NCBI GenBank assembly: GCA_947484275.1
Contig: CANKOY010000035.1
Span: forward strand, 1-40,628
Length of the DNA: 40,628 nucleotides
Direction of reading: 5' to 3'
DNA from: Planctomycetota bacterium
Lineage (GTDB): Bacteria > Planctomycetota > UBA1135 > GCA-002686595
Part shown: piece by piece, positions 18,803 through 28,289 of the stretch
Layout: each line of letters opens with the position of its first letter
Position numbering within the stretch: the stretch's first letter is position 1
Made by a program: the position numbers and the translations under genes
Notes under the pieces: model-generated
What the model was told of the DNA's origin: nothing
The model's database searches: none
The model's input: only the letters and a program-made list of their open reading frames with translations

Positions 18803-21800
18803 TCAGGGCGAACGCCAGCGCGCGTTGGCGATGCGCACCAGCATCGGCTTGCCCTGATGCACCTGGAAACCAAACAGCGGCCCCGCGGAGACAGCTTCGC
18901 GCACCGAGTAGGTCAGGACCCCGTTGATCTCCATGGCGTGCAGATCACCCTCCACACGCACGAGCACGTGGTTCCAGCCCTTGCGATCGAGTGCCGCTTC
19001 TAGGCCTTCCCTGTCGGCGCTGACGACCGTGCCTCGCTGATCGATGTACAGCGACCCCCAGAAGGACTGCCCGAGGTCCGCCTGGGCGCCGGTGGGATCG
19101 CTCGACCTGGGATCCGCGGGGCGCGCGGCCCGGTAGCAGAAGCCTGAATTCGCGCCGGGCGGCAGGAACACGTCGAACTCGATCCACAGGTCTTGCGCGG
19201 GCATCGGCGCAAGCAGGTACGAGCTGCGAGCGAGCCCGCTGGAGCGGCCAAGCAGCGTGGATTTGCGCAGGCTCCAAACAGCCCCATCGCCGTCCCAGCC
19301 GGGGACACCAGCGGCACCGAGCAGCGGCGCCCACGCACTGCTCGGCAGGGCTTGTGTAGGACTCTTCAAGTACGCGAACAGATCGCGCAGCTCCTCGAGC
19401 GTGCGCATTTCGAGCAGGCCCTCGGGCATCGTCGAGCGCGGCGAGGGCGCGAGCGATTCGAGTTCGTCGGCATCGATTTCTATGGGCTCCGCGCCCACGG
19501 GCTGAATCACGACCCCCTCTGGGCCGCGGCGAATCACGATGCCCTCGAACATGCGTTCGTCGCGGGTGATCGCGATCGACGCACGATATTGATCGGACAC
19601 GACGCGCGAAGGCGCCACGATCGCAGCCAAGAGGTCCGCGTCCGAAAGCCGATCGGCGACGTTAGCCAGATCGGGGCCGAATCCGCGCCGATCGGTGGCG
19701 GGTGTTGCGCCGATTGCGTGGCAGGCGTTGCAGCCCGCAGACTCGAACACGATTCGGCCGTGGGCCGCGGATCCAGCTCGCACACTTGCGCGCGATATGA
19801 AAGCGAGCATCTGCGCCTCGGACCAGTGTGGAATTGGATCCAGACTTGCTGGTCCCGCGGCCCCAGGAAACTGCGCGGCGTGCCACTGATTCAGCGCCAA
19901 AAGCGCCGCGTCGAACTGCGCCGCCTGCGACAAGTCGTCTTGGACTGCGACGCCGCCGAGTGCGCTGCACCAACGCGCCAGGGTACGCGTCAGTTCCCGT
20001 CCGCGACGCGAACCCAGCTCGCGGGCGTGATCGATCATCGAGCGCCACTCCTCGGCGTCACGCGGCAGGCGATCCAATCGCGAGAGTGCGGCGAAAGCCG
20101 AATCGCGCTTTTGCTGCGAGGGAGAGACGATCGCCCCAAGCCATAGGTCGAAATCCCGCGGATCCGCCGCGCGCGCGAGAAGGGTCCAAGGCGCCTCGAG
20201 CACGTCGCCTTCACTGAGAGCGAGCCTGCGCGCGAGATCCTGAACCTCGGGCAGCGCCAGTGGTTCGAGGGCACGCAACGCCGCGTCCTTGCTCGCCTGT
20301 TCCGGCGTCCCGAAGGAGCGCGGCACGATGCGCGCCAGGGCGGCTTCGAAGCGCGGAAAATGCTCGGTCGCCGTCTCCGGCGGCAGCCGAGCGAAGAGCA
20401 GCGCCAAACTCTCAGCATCCAGTCCTTCCTGGGGAACGAGTTCGCCACAGGCTTGAGCCGAGAGCCCGCGAATGAAATGGGCGCGCATGGCGGTCAAGTA
20501 GCCAGGGAGCGAAATTCCGCCGCTGTAGGCGGAGGAGCGCGCGAACCACTCCAGCATCGTCTTGCGCCGCTCGCGGTCCCATCCGCGCGTCATTCGATGG
20601 GCGCAGTCGGCGTAGTGGATCGCGAGCTCCTGCGGGCTGCTCGACATTTGGTCCAGGATCGGCAAAAGCGCCCGCGGGTCGTCGAGGTGCGCGAGCAGCA
20701 CGGCGATCTGGCCGCCGACGCGCGCGTCCTCGGCGGGGAACATCCCGAGCAATTTCGCTGCGAGCGCGTTTGCGAGCTCTGCACGAGGATCGCCTTGCCT
20801 CAGGAGTCCAAGCTCGAGCGCGCGCAGGATGGCGAGCGTCAGTTCGGCGTGCGGCTGTGGGCCTTGCACGAGAGCATCGAGGCACCCCAGACCCACTTCC
20901 GCAATCCTGTCCGCGCGGCCTGCGATGCGTTCGGTCGGCGCCAGAAGAAAGAGCGCGCCGACCCGCGTCTCCAGGGACGGTGCGCGGCTTGCGCGGTCGA
21001 TGTCCTTGTCACCGGCAAGCAGCGCCGACAACCGCAATTCCAAGGGCCAGGTGGTTCGATCGGACGCTCCCAAAGTGCCCGCCCAATCGACGAGACCCGC
21101 GATGTCTCCGCCGTGGCCGGCGATGGCCGTGCGCGCGGCCAGTTCCGAGCCCTCGCGCGCGAAGGTGTCTCGACCAATGTTGGGCAGCTGCTCCGCACCC
21201 TGGCCAGGATGCACGACGCGATAGACGCCACCTTGGGTCCCCCGTCCGCCGGTCAGGAACCAAAGTCCTCCCTCCGGTCCGATGTCCAGATCTGTCACAG
21301 GAAGCGCGCCATCAGCGCTGAGAAACTCAACGCTGCGACGCTCGACTCCTGAGAAGTCCTCGCCGGTCCAGAGGGCGAAGATCTTTCCCTGGGCCCAGTC
21401 CCCGCAGTACATCGGCCAGCGCCACTCAGAAGGGAATCTCGCGTCCGTGCCGAACACCGCACCGGTGGGCGAACCGCGGCCGAGGTCGAGGAGCGCCGCC
21501 TGCGTGTCGACGCACCACGCAGGAATCGCGGCCGAACCCGCCCGCGAGCCGTAGTCCGCGCCCTCGATGACCTCCAGCAAGCGCACCGGCCGGTACCACG
21601 GCAGGCCCACATCCCACTCCATGTCGCTGTCCACGGCGTACCTGAAACCCCGCAGATCGATCGCGACGTCGTACACATTGCGCAGGCCCACAGCGACGTA
21701 CTCCCACGTGCGCGCCTTGAGATCGACGCGCGCGACAAAGCCGCCGGGATAGCGCACGTGGGTGCCGTGGCCCAGGGGATCCATGTATGGAGCGAGCAGC

Positions 21801-22321
21801 CGGCCTTCGTCCCCCGCCCAATAGGGACGCGCGCGACTTGCGGCGTCGCTGAACGCAGCGTGATTGCCCACCGTGACGTACACGGAGCCATCGTGTCCGC
21901 GCACGATCCCGTGGGGCCCGTGTTCGCCGCCGTCGGTGTATTCGAAGAGTCGCTCGAGCTCGCCCGCGCGCCGGCCATGCTCGTCGAGCGGAACGCGCCA
22001 CAGTCCGATTTCCTTGCCGCGCACGGCGTTCGCGAACAGCGCCGAACCGTCAACCAGCATTCCCTGGCAGACAGTCAGGTCCGGCGCGATGTCCTCGGTG
22101 CCTTCGAAGCGGCCGTCGCCATCCGAGTCGAACAGGCGCACGATGCCCTGGTCTTCGCGACCAACGTACGCGCTGCCCTCGGGGCCGAAAGTCAGCGAAA
22201 TGAGCGAACCGGAAAGAGCACTGGGTCGCTCGACCACGAATCCTGAGGGAACGCGAAACGCAGTTTCTCGCCCGGCCGCCTGCGGGAAAAGCGCCAGAGT
22301 CGCGGCAATCGCGAAGTTCAT
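18803..22321 (-). CDS. Secreted PVC-type heme protein with C-terminal DUF1080 domain
   Basis: This 1172-aa protein has an N-terminal signal-like segment ([17 protein letters not shown]). Order of parts: a beta-propeller-like sorbosone/glucose-dehydrogenase-type region (~20-390, with [20 protein letters not shown] and [10 protein letters not shown]); a long helical HEAT-like middle (~400-830); a cytochrome c region with C864-N-A-C867-H868; and a DUF1080/3-keto-glycoside-hydrolase-like beta-sandwich (~1010-1172, ending [20 protein letters not shown]). Such proteins are typical of Planctomycetota and Verrucomicrobiota and are linked to carbohydrate oxidation and breakdown. That role is inferred from family. 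Its ATG overlaps the J-domain gene stop, and its stop abuts the converging gene. Confidence 0.85.
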   Translation of the reverse strand: MNFAIAATLALFPQAAGRETAFRVPSGFVVERPSALSGSLISLTFGPEGSAYVGREDQGIVRLFDSDGDGRFEGTEDIAPDLTVCQGMLVDGSALFANAVRGKEIGLWRVPLDEHGRRAGELERLFEYTDGGEHGPHGIVRGHDGSVYVTVGNHAAFSDAASRARPYWAGDEGRLLAPYMDPLGHGTHVRYPGGFVARVDLKARTWEYVAVGLRNVYDVAIDLRGFRYAVDSDMEWDVGLPWYRPVRLLEVIEGADYGSRAGSAAIPAWCVDTQAALLDLGRGSPTGAVFGTDARFPSEWRWPMYCGDWAQGKIFALWTGEDFSGVERRSVEFLSADGALPVTDLDIGPEGGLWFLTGGRGTQGGVYRVVHPGQGAEQLPNIGRDTFAREGSELAARTAIAGHGGDIAGLVDWAGTLGASDRTTWPLELRLSALLAGDKDIDRASRAPSLETRVGALFLLAPTERIAGRADRIAEVGLGCLDALVQGPQPHAELTLAILRALELGLLRQGDPRAELANALAAKLLGMFPAEDARVGGQIAVLLAHLDDPRALLPILDQMSSSPQELAIHYADCAHRMTRGWDRERRKTMLEWFARSSAYSGGISLPGYLTAMRAHFIRGLSAQACGELVPQEGLDAESLALLFARLPPETATEHFPRFEAALARIVPRSFGTPEQASKDAALRALEPLALPEVQDLARRLALSEGDVLEAPWTLLARAADPRDFDLWLGAIVSPSQQKRDSAFAALSRLDRLPRDAEEWRSMIDHARELGSRRGRELTRTLARWCSALGGVAVQDDLSQAAQFDAALLALNQWHAAQFPGAAGPASLDPIPHWSEAQMLAFISRASVRAGSAAHGRIVFESAGCNACHAIGATPATDRRGFGPDLANVADRLSDADLLAAIVAPSRVVSDQYRASIAITRDERMFEGIVIRRGPEGVVIQPVGAEPIEIDADELESLAPSPRSTMPEGLLEMRTLEELRDLFAYLKSPTQALPSSAWAPLLGAAGVPGWDGDGAVWSLRKSTLLGRSSGLARSSYLLAPMPAQDLWIEFDVFLPPGANSGFCYRAARPADPRSSDPTGAQADLGQSFWGSLYIDQRGTVVSADREGLEAALDRKGWNHVLVRVEGDLHAMEINGVLTYSVREAVSAGPLFGFQVHQGKPMLVRIANARWRSP

Positions 22322-23253
22322 CCCTCGCTGCCGCGCCGAATCGGTGCGGACACCTTGGCGAGTTCCGCATACAGCTCACGTTCGCGCTCGCTAGCTTCGC
22401 GCGGCACGACGATCGCCATCTCCGCGTGCAGATCGCCGCGCCCGCCTCCCCTCTTCGGCAGGCCCTGGCTTCGCAAGCGCAGGCGCGCCCCGTTTTGCGT
22501 GCCCGGCGGCACGCTCAGGGTCGCTTGCCCGTCCACCAGACGCAGGTCGATCTTGGCGCCGAGCACAGCCTCGTGAGGAGCGATCTCCACGCGTGTGACG
22601 AGATCGTCGCCCTGGGGGCGCCAGCGCGGGTGCTCGATCAACTCGAGCGTCACGAGAAGATCGCTGCGTGCATTTGTGAGCGGATCGAAGTCGCCTTGTT
22701 TTGCGAGGCGCAGCACAGTCCCCGGCACTGAAAGCGGTTGGATCTTGAGGCTGATCGAAGACGCGCCCGGATCGTCCGGCAGTCGGAACTCGCGCACGGC
22801 GCCGCGCACGACTTCCTCGACCGTAACCGGCAGCACCGCCGACGTGGGTCGCGGCGCGCCCCGCCCGGCCGAACGTCGCCCGGAGCGTCCCGCCGCGTGG
22901 GCGCCACCACCGCCGAAAAAGGCCTCGAAGAAATCGCTGAAGCCCGATGCGTCAGCTCCGGCGCCGCTGCCGCGAAAGCCCCGGCCGAAATTCCCCGCGC
23001 CCTGGGGCGGAGTGAACTCCTCGCCGGCGCGCCAGTTTTCGCCGAGGCGATCGTAGAGCCCGCGCTTCTTCGCGTCCTTGAGAACTTCGTAGGCCTCGTT
23101 GATCTGCTTGAACTTCGCGTCGGCGTTCGTGGCCTTGTTGACGTCGGGGTGCCACTGTCGCGCGAGCTTGCGGTAGGCACGCTTCAGCTCATCGGCGCTT
23201 GCGCCGCGCTCGACTCCGAGGGTCTGGTAGTAGTCTTGGAAGCGCAGGGCCAT
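22318..23253 (-). CDS. J-domain co-chaperone, CbpA-like (no zinc finger)
   Basis: This 311-aa protein has an N-terminal J domain with the HPD motif at residues 35-37 ([12 protein letters not shown]), a Gly/Phe-rich linker (~75-130, including [12 protein letters not shown]), and DnaJ-type C-terminal substrate-binding domains ([50 protein letters not shown]). The Cys-rich zinc domain of classical DnaJ is absent, as in CbpA. The ATG at 23253 is chosen over an in-frame GTG at 23295. It would stimulate a DnaK-type chaperone, which is not in this window. The stop overlaps the next gene start (ATGA), pointing to coupled expression with the heme protein. Confidence 0.9.
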   Translation of the reverse strand: MALRFQDYYQTLGVERGASADELKRAYRKLARQWHPDVNKATNADAKFKQINEAYEVLKDAKKRGLYDRLGENWRAGEEFTPPQGAGNFGRGFRGSGAGADASGFSDFFEAFFGGGGAHAAGRSGRRSAGRGAPRPTSAVLPVTVEEVVRGAVREFRLPDDPGASSISLKIQPLSVPGTVLRLAKQGDFDPLTNARSDLLVTLELIEHPRWRPQGDDLVTRVEIAPHEAVLGAKIDLRLVDGQATLSVPPGTQNGARLRLRSQGLPKRGGGRGDLHAEMAIVVPREASERERELYAELAKVSAPIRRGSEG

Positions 23254-23296
23254 CGACAAATCGGGCGCGCCACCGGGGGAGCGCGCCACCGACACT

Positions 23297-23303
23297 ATCT
23301 ATA
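23297..23303 (-). promoter_or_regulatory. Possible -10 element for the J-domain operon
   Basis: The minus strand reads TATAGAT here, one of the few AT-rich words in the surrounding GC-rich DNA. Transcription would begin near 23290 and leave a short leader before the ATG at 23253. That placement would exclude the alternative GTG at 23295. I see no convincing -35 hexamer at the right distance, so this is weak. Confidence 0.3.
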
Positions 23304-23466
23304 GCGGTTACGGGGCCAACTCCAGTCGGCTCCCCTTCAGCCGTCGGGGGGAATGTGCCCCCTAGAGCACAGTTCCTGCCCCCCCCAGGGGACAAGTTCC
23401 CGCTTGAGACCGCCCGGTGGCCCATGGACCCGCCTCGATCGGCCTGCCAGGCCCAGAGCCGCGCCT

Positions 23467-23482
23467 TGGCACAGGGTTCGCA
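23467..23482 (+). promoter_or_regulatory. Sigma-54-like promoter candidate
   Basis: TGGCACAGGGTTCGCA matches the -24/-12 pattern: GG at 23468-23469, exactly ten bases, then GC at 23480-23481, with the TGGCAC box intact and one mismatch in the -12 box (TCGCA for TTGCA). It would start transcription near 23493, about 35 bases before the ATG of the small secreted protein. A chance match in GC-rich DNA is possible, and no activator gene or activator site is identified. Confidence 0.35.
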
Positions 23483-23527
23483 CTGCTGGAACCGACGCGG
23501 TCATGCGCCGCAAAAGTGAGGTCCCCA

Positions 23528-23947
23528 ATGAAAGCGATTCAATTCCCCCGCCGCCTGCTCGCCGTCGCCGCAATCGCAATGGCCATCGCAGCAGGCGCCC
23601 CGAACGCAGAAGCCCAATCCGTAGGCATCGGCTTCAAGAAGCACGGCAAGCACGGTTCGATCGGGATCGTGATCGGCTCCCCGGTCCGGCACGCGCCGTA
23701 CTGCCCGCCCGCGCCGCTTTGGATCCCGGGCCATTACCAAAACGTCGAGCGCCGCGTTTTTGTCCCGGGACGCACGCGCCAGGAGTTTGCCCCCGCGGTC
23801 TACGAAGACCGCTACTACCGCGACTACTGCGGGAACCTGCGACTGCAGCGCGTGCTGGTGACTCCCGCCTGCTGGCGCACGGTTGAGGACCCCGGAACGT
23901 GGCAGTGTGTGACCGAGCGCGTCTGGGTCGAGGGCGCATGGCGCTAG
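23528..23947 (+). CDS. Small secreted protein with WIPGHY-type motifs, function unknown
   Basis: This 139-aa protein has a clear signal peptide (MKAIQFPRRLLAVAAIAMAI, cleavage near NAEA/Q). The mature part is Gly/His/Lys-rich at first (GFKKHGKHGSIGIVIGSP), then aromatic and basic. Two similar phrases, VERRVFVPGR and VTERVWVEGAW, plus WIPGHY, recall short envelope proteins with repeated W-x-P-G-x-W/Y elements. Four Cys in the mature part (in APYCPP, DYCGN, PACWR, WQCVT) could form disulfides. GAGG before the ATG fits a ribosome binding site. A hairpin follows 139 bases after the stop. I do not know its function. Confidence 0.75.
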   Translation: MKAIQFPRRLLAVAAIAMAIAAGAPNAEAQSVGIGFKKHGKHGSIGIVIGSPVRHAPYCPPAPLWIPGHYQNVERRVFVPGRTRQEFAPAVYEDRYYRDYCGNLRLQRVLVTPACWRTVEDPGTWQCVTERVWVEGAWR

Positions 23948-24430
23948 GACTTCGAAGCGGACACTGCCGTTGCCGGTGGACTCTCGCTGGGCTCGAGGCG
24001 CGCGGAAACCCCGAGTCGGGCCGTTGCTGAGAAGGGATGGGGTCGGATGGCGCCTGTGGGGGCGCCTTTGGACTCCTGTGTGGTCGGGCCCCCGGGGAAA
24101 CCTGGGGGCCCTTTCCATGGGCGAAACTCGCCTTCAATTGGGCGGCACGGCCAGGGCTTCAACGGCGACGCGGGCGGATGGACTGGGCCCACATGCCGCG
24201 AATTCTGGGGGATTCAGCCGGGGGGGGCGGACGACGTGCAAACCTCGCTATCCGTTCATCTGCGCGGAAACAGATGCTCCAGCGTGCACGGCCCCAAATC
24301 TGAGCTAGCCTTGAGGGTTAGCACCCCCAAGCTGCACTTGGCCATTTCGCGCCGAGTCCACAGCGCTTCGCGGGGCAGTGCGCTGTTTACGTTCCCAGCA
24401 CGACATCCAAGCTTCAGGAGTTAACCGCGG
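23948..24430. other. 483-bp intergenic region
   Basis: No supported gene lies between the small secreted protein and the subtilase. Short open frames on both strands have low-complexity or Trp/Arg-rich translations and no ribosome binding site that stands out. The region holds a GC-rich hairpin at 24086-24114, a G-rich run near 24219-24227, and the AGGAG ribosome binding site just before the subtilase ATG. I do not see a convincing promoter. Confidence 0.6.
24086..24114 (+). terminator. Intrinsic terminator-like hairpin with GAAA loop
   Basis: An 11-bp stem (24086-24096 with 24101-24111, one G-U pair) closes a GAAA tetraloop, a very stable loop type, and is followed by TTT. It lies 139 bases after the small secreted protein stop and would end that transcript before the subtilase gene. 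The U-tract is short, so termination may be partial. Confidence 0.6.
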
Positions 24431-27046
24431 ATGGCCCCCATCGCCCGACACACCCTTCCCCTGCTCGGACTTGCGCTCGCGAGCCTGGTGCTTTCCCCGT
24501 CCATGGCTTCGGCCTCGAGCAGCGTTCCCATCGCGCGCTCCAGCGCCCAGCCGCAAGCAGCGATTCAGGAGTCGCGCACTATCGAAGTGCCCGGCTCGAC
24601 GTTGAAACTCGCGCTGTGGAACGAGCGCTCGAAGGACGGGCTCTTGGTGGCGCACTACGCGATCAGTCAGAACGGCGTGGACTTCAACTTCTCCACGGCG
24701 ACGGACTACTCGATCATGCTGCGCCACGCGACGTTCGACCCCATGGTCGGAGTGCCGGATTTCTCGAAGTCGATGCTGCCCGCGGGCGAGAGCATGTACA
24801 TCGTCCAGTTCGTCACGCAGCCGCTCGATGAATTCCGCGAGGCACTCGTGAAGCTTGGCGGGTCGATCTACGACTACGTCGGCAACCACGCCTACATCGT
24901 GCGCCTGCCCGGAATGGCGCGCGCGGACGCGGCGCTGCTGCCCTTCGTGCGCTGGATCGGCAGTTTCCACGGTGAGTACCGCGTCGATGGATTGATCCTC
25001 AAGGGTCTCTACGACGGCACGCTCGCTTCCTCCGCCCGCTACAACGTCGTGGCCTTCGAGCGCGGTTCCGTGCAGAAAGATCTGATCGCCGCGCGCATCG
25101 TCGAGATGGGCGGTTCGATCGACCTCAAGTTCCCCGAGGGCTTCCGCTTCGAAGCGACACTCTCCCCGGAGATGATCGTGGCCTTGGCGGGCATGGATGA
25201 AGTTGCATTCATCGATCTCTGGGGCGCGCCGGAAACGGACATGGACATCGCGCGCCAGATCAGCGGCGCAAATTACATTGAGCCCCTGGGCTCGCCCATG
25301 TTCGACGGCACAGGCGTCCGCGGCGAGGTCATGGACGGTGGCATCCAGTCGCCCACGATGCACCCGGAATTTGCGGCAGCGCCCGGGTTCCTGCAGGTCA
25401 TCACGCACGGAGTCGTGAGCAATGACTCCCATGGCACCTCGACCTGGGGCCAGATTTTCGCGCATGGCGTCAATCCCGCCGCGCGCGGACTCCTGCCCAA
25501 GGGGCAGGGGTACATCCGGGACTACGGCGACGTTTCCGAGTCCCGCTACGTGCACACCGCCCGATTGGTCGATCCGGCCCAGTCGTTCCAGTGCGTGTTC
25601 CAGTCGAACAGCTGGGGGGATCCGGTGACGACGGCGTACACGTCCAAGTCCCAGGAACTCGACGACATTATTTTCATCAACGACATCGTGATCTGTCAGT
25701 CGATGTCGAACCAGAATTCGCAGAACGCGAGGCCCCAGGCCTGGGCGAAGAACATGGTTTCCGTTGGCGGCGTTGACCATGTCAACACCCTGGACAAGCT
25801 CGACGACAACGTTAGCAGCGCGACCTTTGGACCGGCGGCGGACGGACGGCTCAAGCCCGAGCTGTCGCACTTCTACGACAACATCTTCACCACGAACACC
25901 ACTAGCACCTACACGTCATCGTTCGGCGGGACTTCCGGCGCGACCCCGATCACCGCGGGTCACTTCGGCCTGTTCTTCCAGATGTGGTCGCAGCAGGTGT
26001 TCAACAACTCGGTTCCGAATCCCGGCGGCAGCGTGTTCGGGAACCGCTGTCACGCCATGACCGCAAAGGCCTTCATGGTCAACAACGCCAGCCCCTACGA
26101 CTGGACCGCGGGCGGCGCCGGCGCCGGCCTGACGCGGGTCAGGCAGGGTTGGGGTCTCGTGGACTTGAAGAACACCTACGACCGTCGCCTCAATACGTTC
26201 TGGGTCGACCAGACGGACGTGATCTCGAACCTGCAGACGATCAGCTATCCCCTGACCGTGGCGGCAGCAACTCCGGAGCTGCGCGCAACCCTGTGCTACT
26301 TGGACCCGGCCGGTGCGCCGACCGCGGGTCAGCACCGCAAGAACGACCTGACTTTGAGGGTGACGTCGCCCGGTGGGACGATCTACTTCGGCAACAACGG
26401 TCTGACGGCTGGCCTGTACTCGACCTCCGGCGGTGTGGCGAACACCAAGGACACGGTCGAGAACGTGTTCATCCTGAATCCCCAGGCGGGAGTTTGGAAC
26501 GTGGAGGTCATCGGCAGCGACATCAACAGCGATGTGGCCGCGGCCGCGGGCGTGAACGCGCACTTTGGCCTTGTGGTCACGGGAGTCCAGACATCCACGC
26601 CGCCGGTCACCTACTGCACGGCGAAGATCAACTCACTGGGTTGCACGCCTAGCATGACCTTCTCGGGCACGGCGAGCGCCACCAGCGGTTCGGGCTTCAC
26701 GGTCTCCGCGAGCAACGTGATCAACAACAAGCCGGGCCTGTGCATCTACACCGACGGCGGTCGCGCCGCGGTGGCCTTCAGTGGTGGACTGCGCTGCATC
26801 GACACCCCGGTGCGCCGCACGGTCGCGCTGAACTCGGGCGGAAATGCTCCGCCGAACGATTGCTCGGGAGTGTTCGCGATCGACATGAACGCGTTCGCTG
26901 TCGGCTCACTCGGCGGCACACCGCAGGCTTTCCTGACGGTCCCCGGCACCCTGGTGAACTGCCAGTTCTGGGGCCGCGACAACGGATTCGCTGCGCCGAA
27001 CAACGCGACGTTGACGAACGGCCTGGAGTACCCGGTCGGGCCGTGA
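24431..27046 (+). CDS. Secreted subtilisin-like serine protease (S8), KP-43-like
   Basis: This 871-aa secreted protease has a signal peptide ([20 protein letters not shown], to about residue 29). A long N-terminal region (~50-280) may act as propeptide. The catalytic domain has D302 (GEVMDGGI), H334 ([10 protein letters not shown]) and S502 (GGTSGATP). A beta-sandwich follows (~600-720; [20 protein letters not shown]), as in KP-43-type subtilases. The last ~144 residues (from Y728, [11 protein letters not shown], to NGLEYPVGP) form a Cys-containing module resembling C-terminal domains on other secreted planctomycete proteins. AGGAG precedes the ATG. It stands alone with its own terminator. 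Confidence 0.9.
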   Translation: MAPIARHTLPLLGLALASLVLSPSMASASSSVPIARSSAQPQAAIQESRTIEVPGSTLKLALWNERSKDGLLVAHYAISQNGVDFNFSTATDYSIMLRHATFDPMVGVPDFSKSMLPAGESMYIVQFVTQPLDEFREALVKLGGSIYDYVGNHAYIVRLPGMARADAALLPFVRWIGSFHGEYRVDGLILKGLYDGTLASSARYNVVAFERGSVQKDLIAARIVEMGGSIDLKFPEGFRFEATLSPEMIVALAGMDEVAFIDLWGAPETDMDIARQISGANYIEPLGSPMFDGTGVRGEVMDGGIQSPTMHPEFAAAPGFLQVITHGVVSNDSHGTSTWGQIFAHGVNPAARGLLPKGQGYIRDYGDVSESRYVHTARLVDPAQSFQCVFQSNSWGDPVTTAYTSKSQELDDIIFINDIVICQSMSNQNSQNARPQAWAKNMVSVGGVDHVNTLDKLDDNVSSATFGPAADGRLKPELSHFYDNIFTTNTTSTYTSSFGGTSGATPITAGHFGLFFQMWSQQVFNNSVPNPGGSVFGNRCHAMTAKAFMVNNASPYDWTAGGAGAGLTRVRQGWGLVDLKNTYDRRLNTFWVDQTDVISNLQTISYPLTVAAATPELRATLCYLDPAGAPTAGQHRKNDLTLRVTSPGGTIYFGNNGLTAGLYSTSGGVANTKDTVENVFILNPQAGVWNVEVIGSDINSDVAAAAGVNAHFGLVVTGVQTSTPPVTYCTAKINSLGCTPSMTFSGTASATSGSGFTVSASNVINNKPGLCIYTDGGRAAVAFSGGLRCIDTPVRRTVALNSGGNAPPNDCSGVFAIDMNAFAVGSLGGTPQAFLTVPGTLVNCQFWGRDNGFAAPNNATLTNGLEYPVGP

Positions 27047-27058
27047 TCTGAGCAGATC

Positions 27059-27077
27059 GGCCGACCTCGAGTCGGTC
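27059..27077 (+). terminator. Small hairpin after the subtilase stop
   Basis: A 7-bp stem (27059-27065 with 27071-27077, one G-U pair) closes a five-base loop (CTCGA). It begins 12 bases after the subtilase stop and precedes a much stronger hairpin, so it may stabilise the transcript end. No U-tract follows. Confidence 0.35.
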
Positions 27078-27093
27078 GTCGCTTGAGTTCGAA

Positions 27094-27137
27094 GACCGAG
27101 GCCGGTCACCCACGCGGTGACCGGCCTCGGTCAATTT
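27094..27137 (+). terminator. Strong terminator hairpin after the subtilase gene
   Basis: A perfect 17-bp stem (27094-27110 with 27116-27132) closes the loop CACGC and is followed by AATTT. It is 47 bases after the subtilase stop. The U-tract is short. As the stem is perfect, it could also act on transcripts coming from the minus-strand genes on the far side. Confidence 0.8.
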
Positions 27138-27318
27138 CATGGTCCTGCGACCGCGGGACGATCACGTTTCACTTCAGCCAGCGCTACATGCTCGCTGCCG
27201 CGCTCCTCCCCGGCGCCCAAGTCCTCGTCCTGTAGCTGTCGCGCGGCAAGTGCCTCGAGCGCCGAACAACATCGGTCTGACATACGCGCTGAGTTTCGTG
27301 ATCTGTCCCTGAGCGCGA

Positions 27319-28197
27319 CTACTTGCGCCCGATCTTCGCCCACGCGGCGTCAGCCTTGGGGGCTAACTCCTGCGCCTTGGGGATCCACTTCGCGCGCGTG
27401 TCGGCGAAAAGACCCTTGTAGAACAGGAGCAGGCGGCCATTCTCGACCAGGAATGACTTCGGATCGATCTCGACTTCGTCGCCATCCACCATGGCGTACG
27501 CACACCAGCCGCCGTACTTCGGTCGGTAGCGCGCGGGCTCGGCCAGGAACCAAGTGCGGTGCGCTGTGCTCGCGAAGCGATAGCGCGCGCCGGCGAGGAT
27601 CGTCTCGATTCCCGGATCCCCAGGCAGCGCGGCACCTCCACCCTCGGGGAAGTAGCCCACCGGATCGAAGCCCTCGAGCGCCAGTTGATCCTTGCCCAGA
27701 TTCCATTTCACTCCCACGCGCGCATCGTCGACCTCAGTGCCGCGCGGCGATTCACCGCTGAGGCGCTTCCAAGCTCCGTCGGCTTGCGCGGCGAGCGCGG
27801 CCTCGAATTTCGTTGCGGCGGAGGCCTCGTTGAACACGAACAATCGCGCGCCACTGACTTTGAAGTGCGCGGGCGTCGCACTTTTTCGCTCGCCTGCGGC
27901 CATGGCCCCCGCGTCGAACCCGCCAAAGGCAGGTTCGTAGCGCCCAGGCTCGGCCTCGAACCAGGCGCGGTGCGCAGCGCTGGCGAAAAGGTAGCGCGCA
28001 CCTTCGAACTTCACTTCGTACTGCGCGAGGCCCTGCGCAACGCGCGCTCCGCCGGCCGGGAAGCAACTCACTGGATCGAACCCGCTGAATGCCAAGCCAT
28101 CGCCGGTCAAATTGCGCAGCGGTCCGCGCTCCTGAGCGTGCAAGAGCTGAACCAAGCACAGGGACGCGACTGCGATCGCGCAGGTCAGTGACTTCAT
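27319..28197 (-). CDS. Secreted protein with two YHS-like domains
   Basis: This 292-aa protein has a signal peptide (MKSLTCAIAVASLCLVQLLH, cleavage near HAQ). It contains two related copies: residues ~34-145 (FSGFDPVSCF, YLFASAAHRAWFEAEPGRYEPAFGGF) and ~172-290 (LEGFDPVGYF, YRFASTAHRTWFLAEPARYRPKYGGW). The pattern GFDPV, then FAS.AHR.WF.AEP.RY.P.(F/Y)GG, is the YHS type often linked to metal binding. Copy 2 keeps GGWCAYAM; copy 1 has GGFDAGAM and has lost that Cys. The ATG at 28197 is chosen because the signal peptide starts there. It lies 92 bases after the GH38-like gene and may share its transcript. Confidence 0.75.
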   Translation of the reverse strand: MKSLTCAIAVASLCLVQLLHAQERGPLRNLTGDGLAFSGFDPVSCFPAGGARVAQGLAQYEVKFEGARYLFASAAHRAWFEAEPGRYEPAFGGFDAGAMAAGERKSATPAHFKVSGARLFVFNEASAATKFEAALAAQADGAWKRLSGESPRGTEVDDARVGVKWNLGKDQLALEGFDPVGYFPEGGGAALPGDPGIETILAGARYRFASTAHRTWFLAEPARYRPKYGGWCAYAMVDGDEVEIDPKSFLVENGRLLLFYKGLFADTRAKWIPKAQELAPKADAAWAKIGRK

Positions 28198-28289
28198 GGG
28201 CGCACTGCAGGGGTATAGGGAAGGGACGGGACACCTCCCTGTACGGCCTGCCAATCGCGCTGTGACCGGCGCCACGGCCCAGTCCGACC

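Noticed and set aside
23341..23392. G6 and C8 runs near the J-domain gene as a phase-variable tract
   Set aside because: They lie outside coding sequence and away from the promoter candidates; in such GC-rich DNA they need no special explanation.
24037..24424. Short open frames in the 483-bp intergenic region
   Set aside because: They cross the GC-rich hairpin, lack ribosome binding sites and have Trp/Gly/Arg-rich translations.
24305..25870. A 521-codon open frame on the minus strand opposite the subtilase
   Set aside because: It overlaps the subtilase, whose catalytic triad, signal peptide and ribosome binding site are clear; the antisense translation has no recognisable domain.
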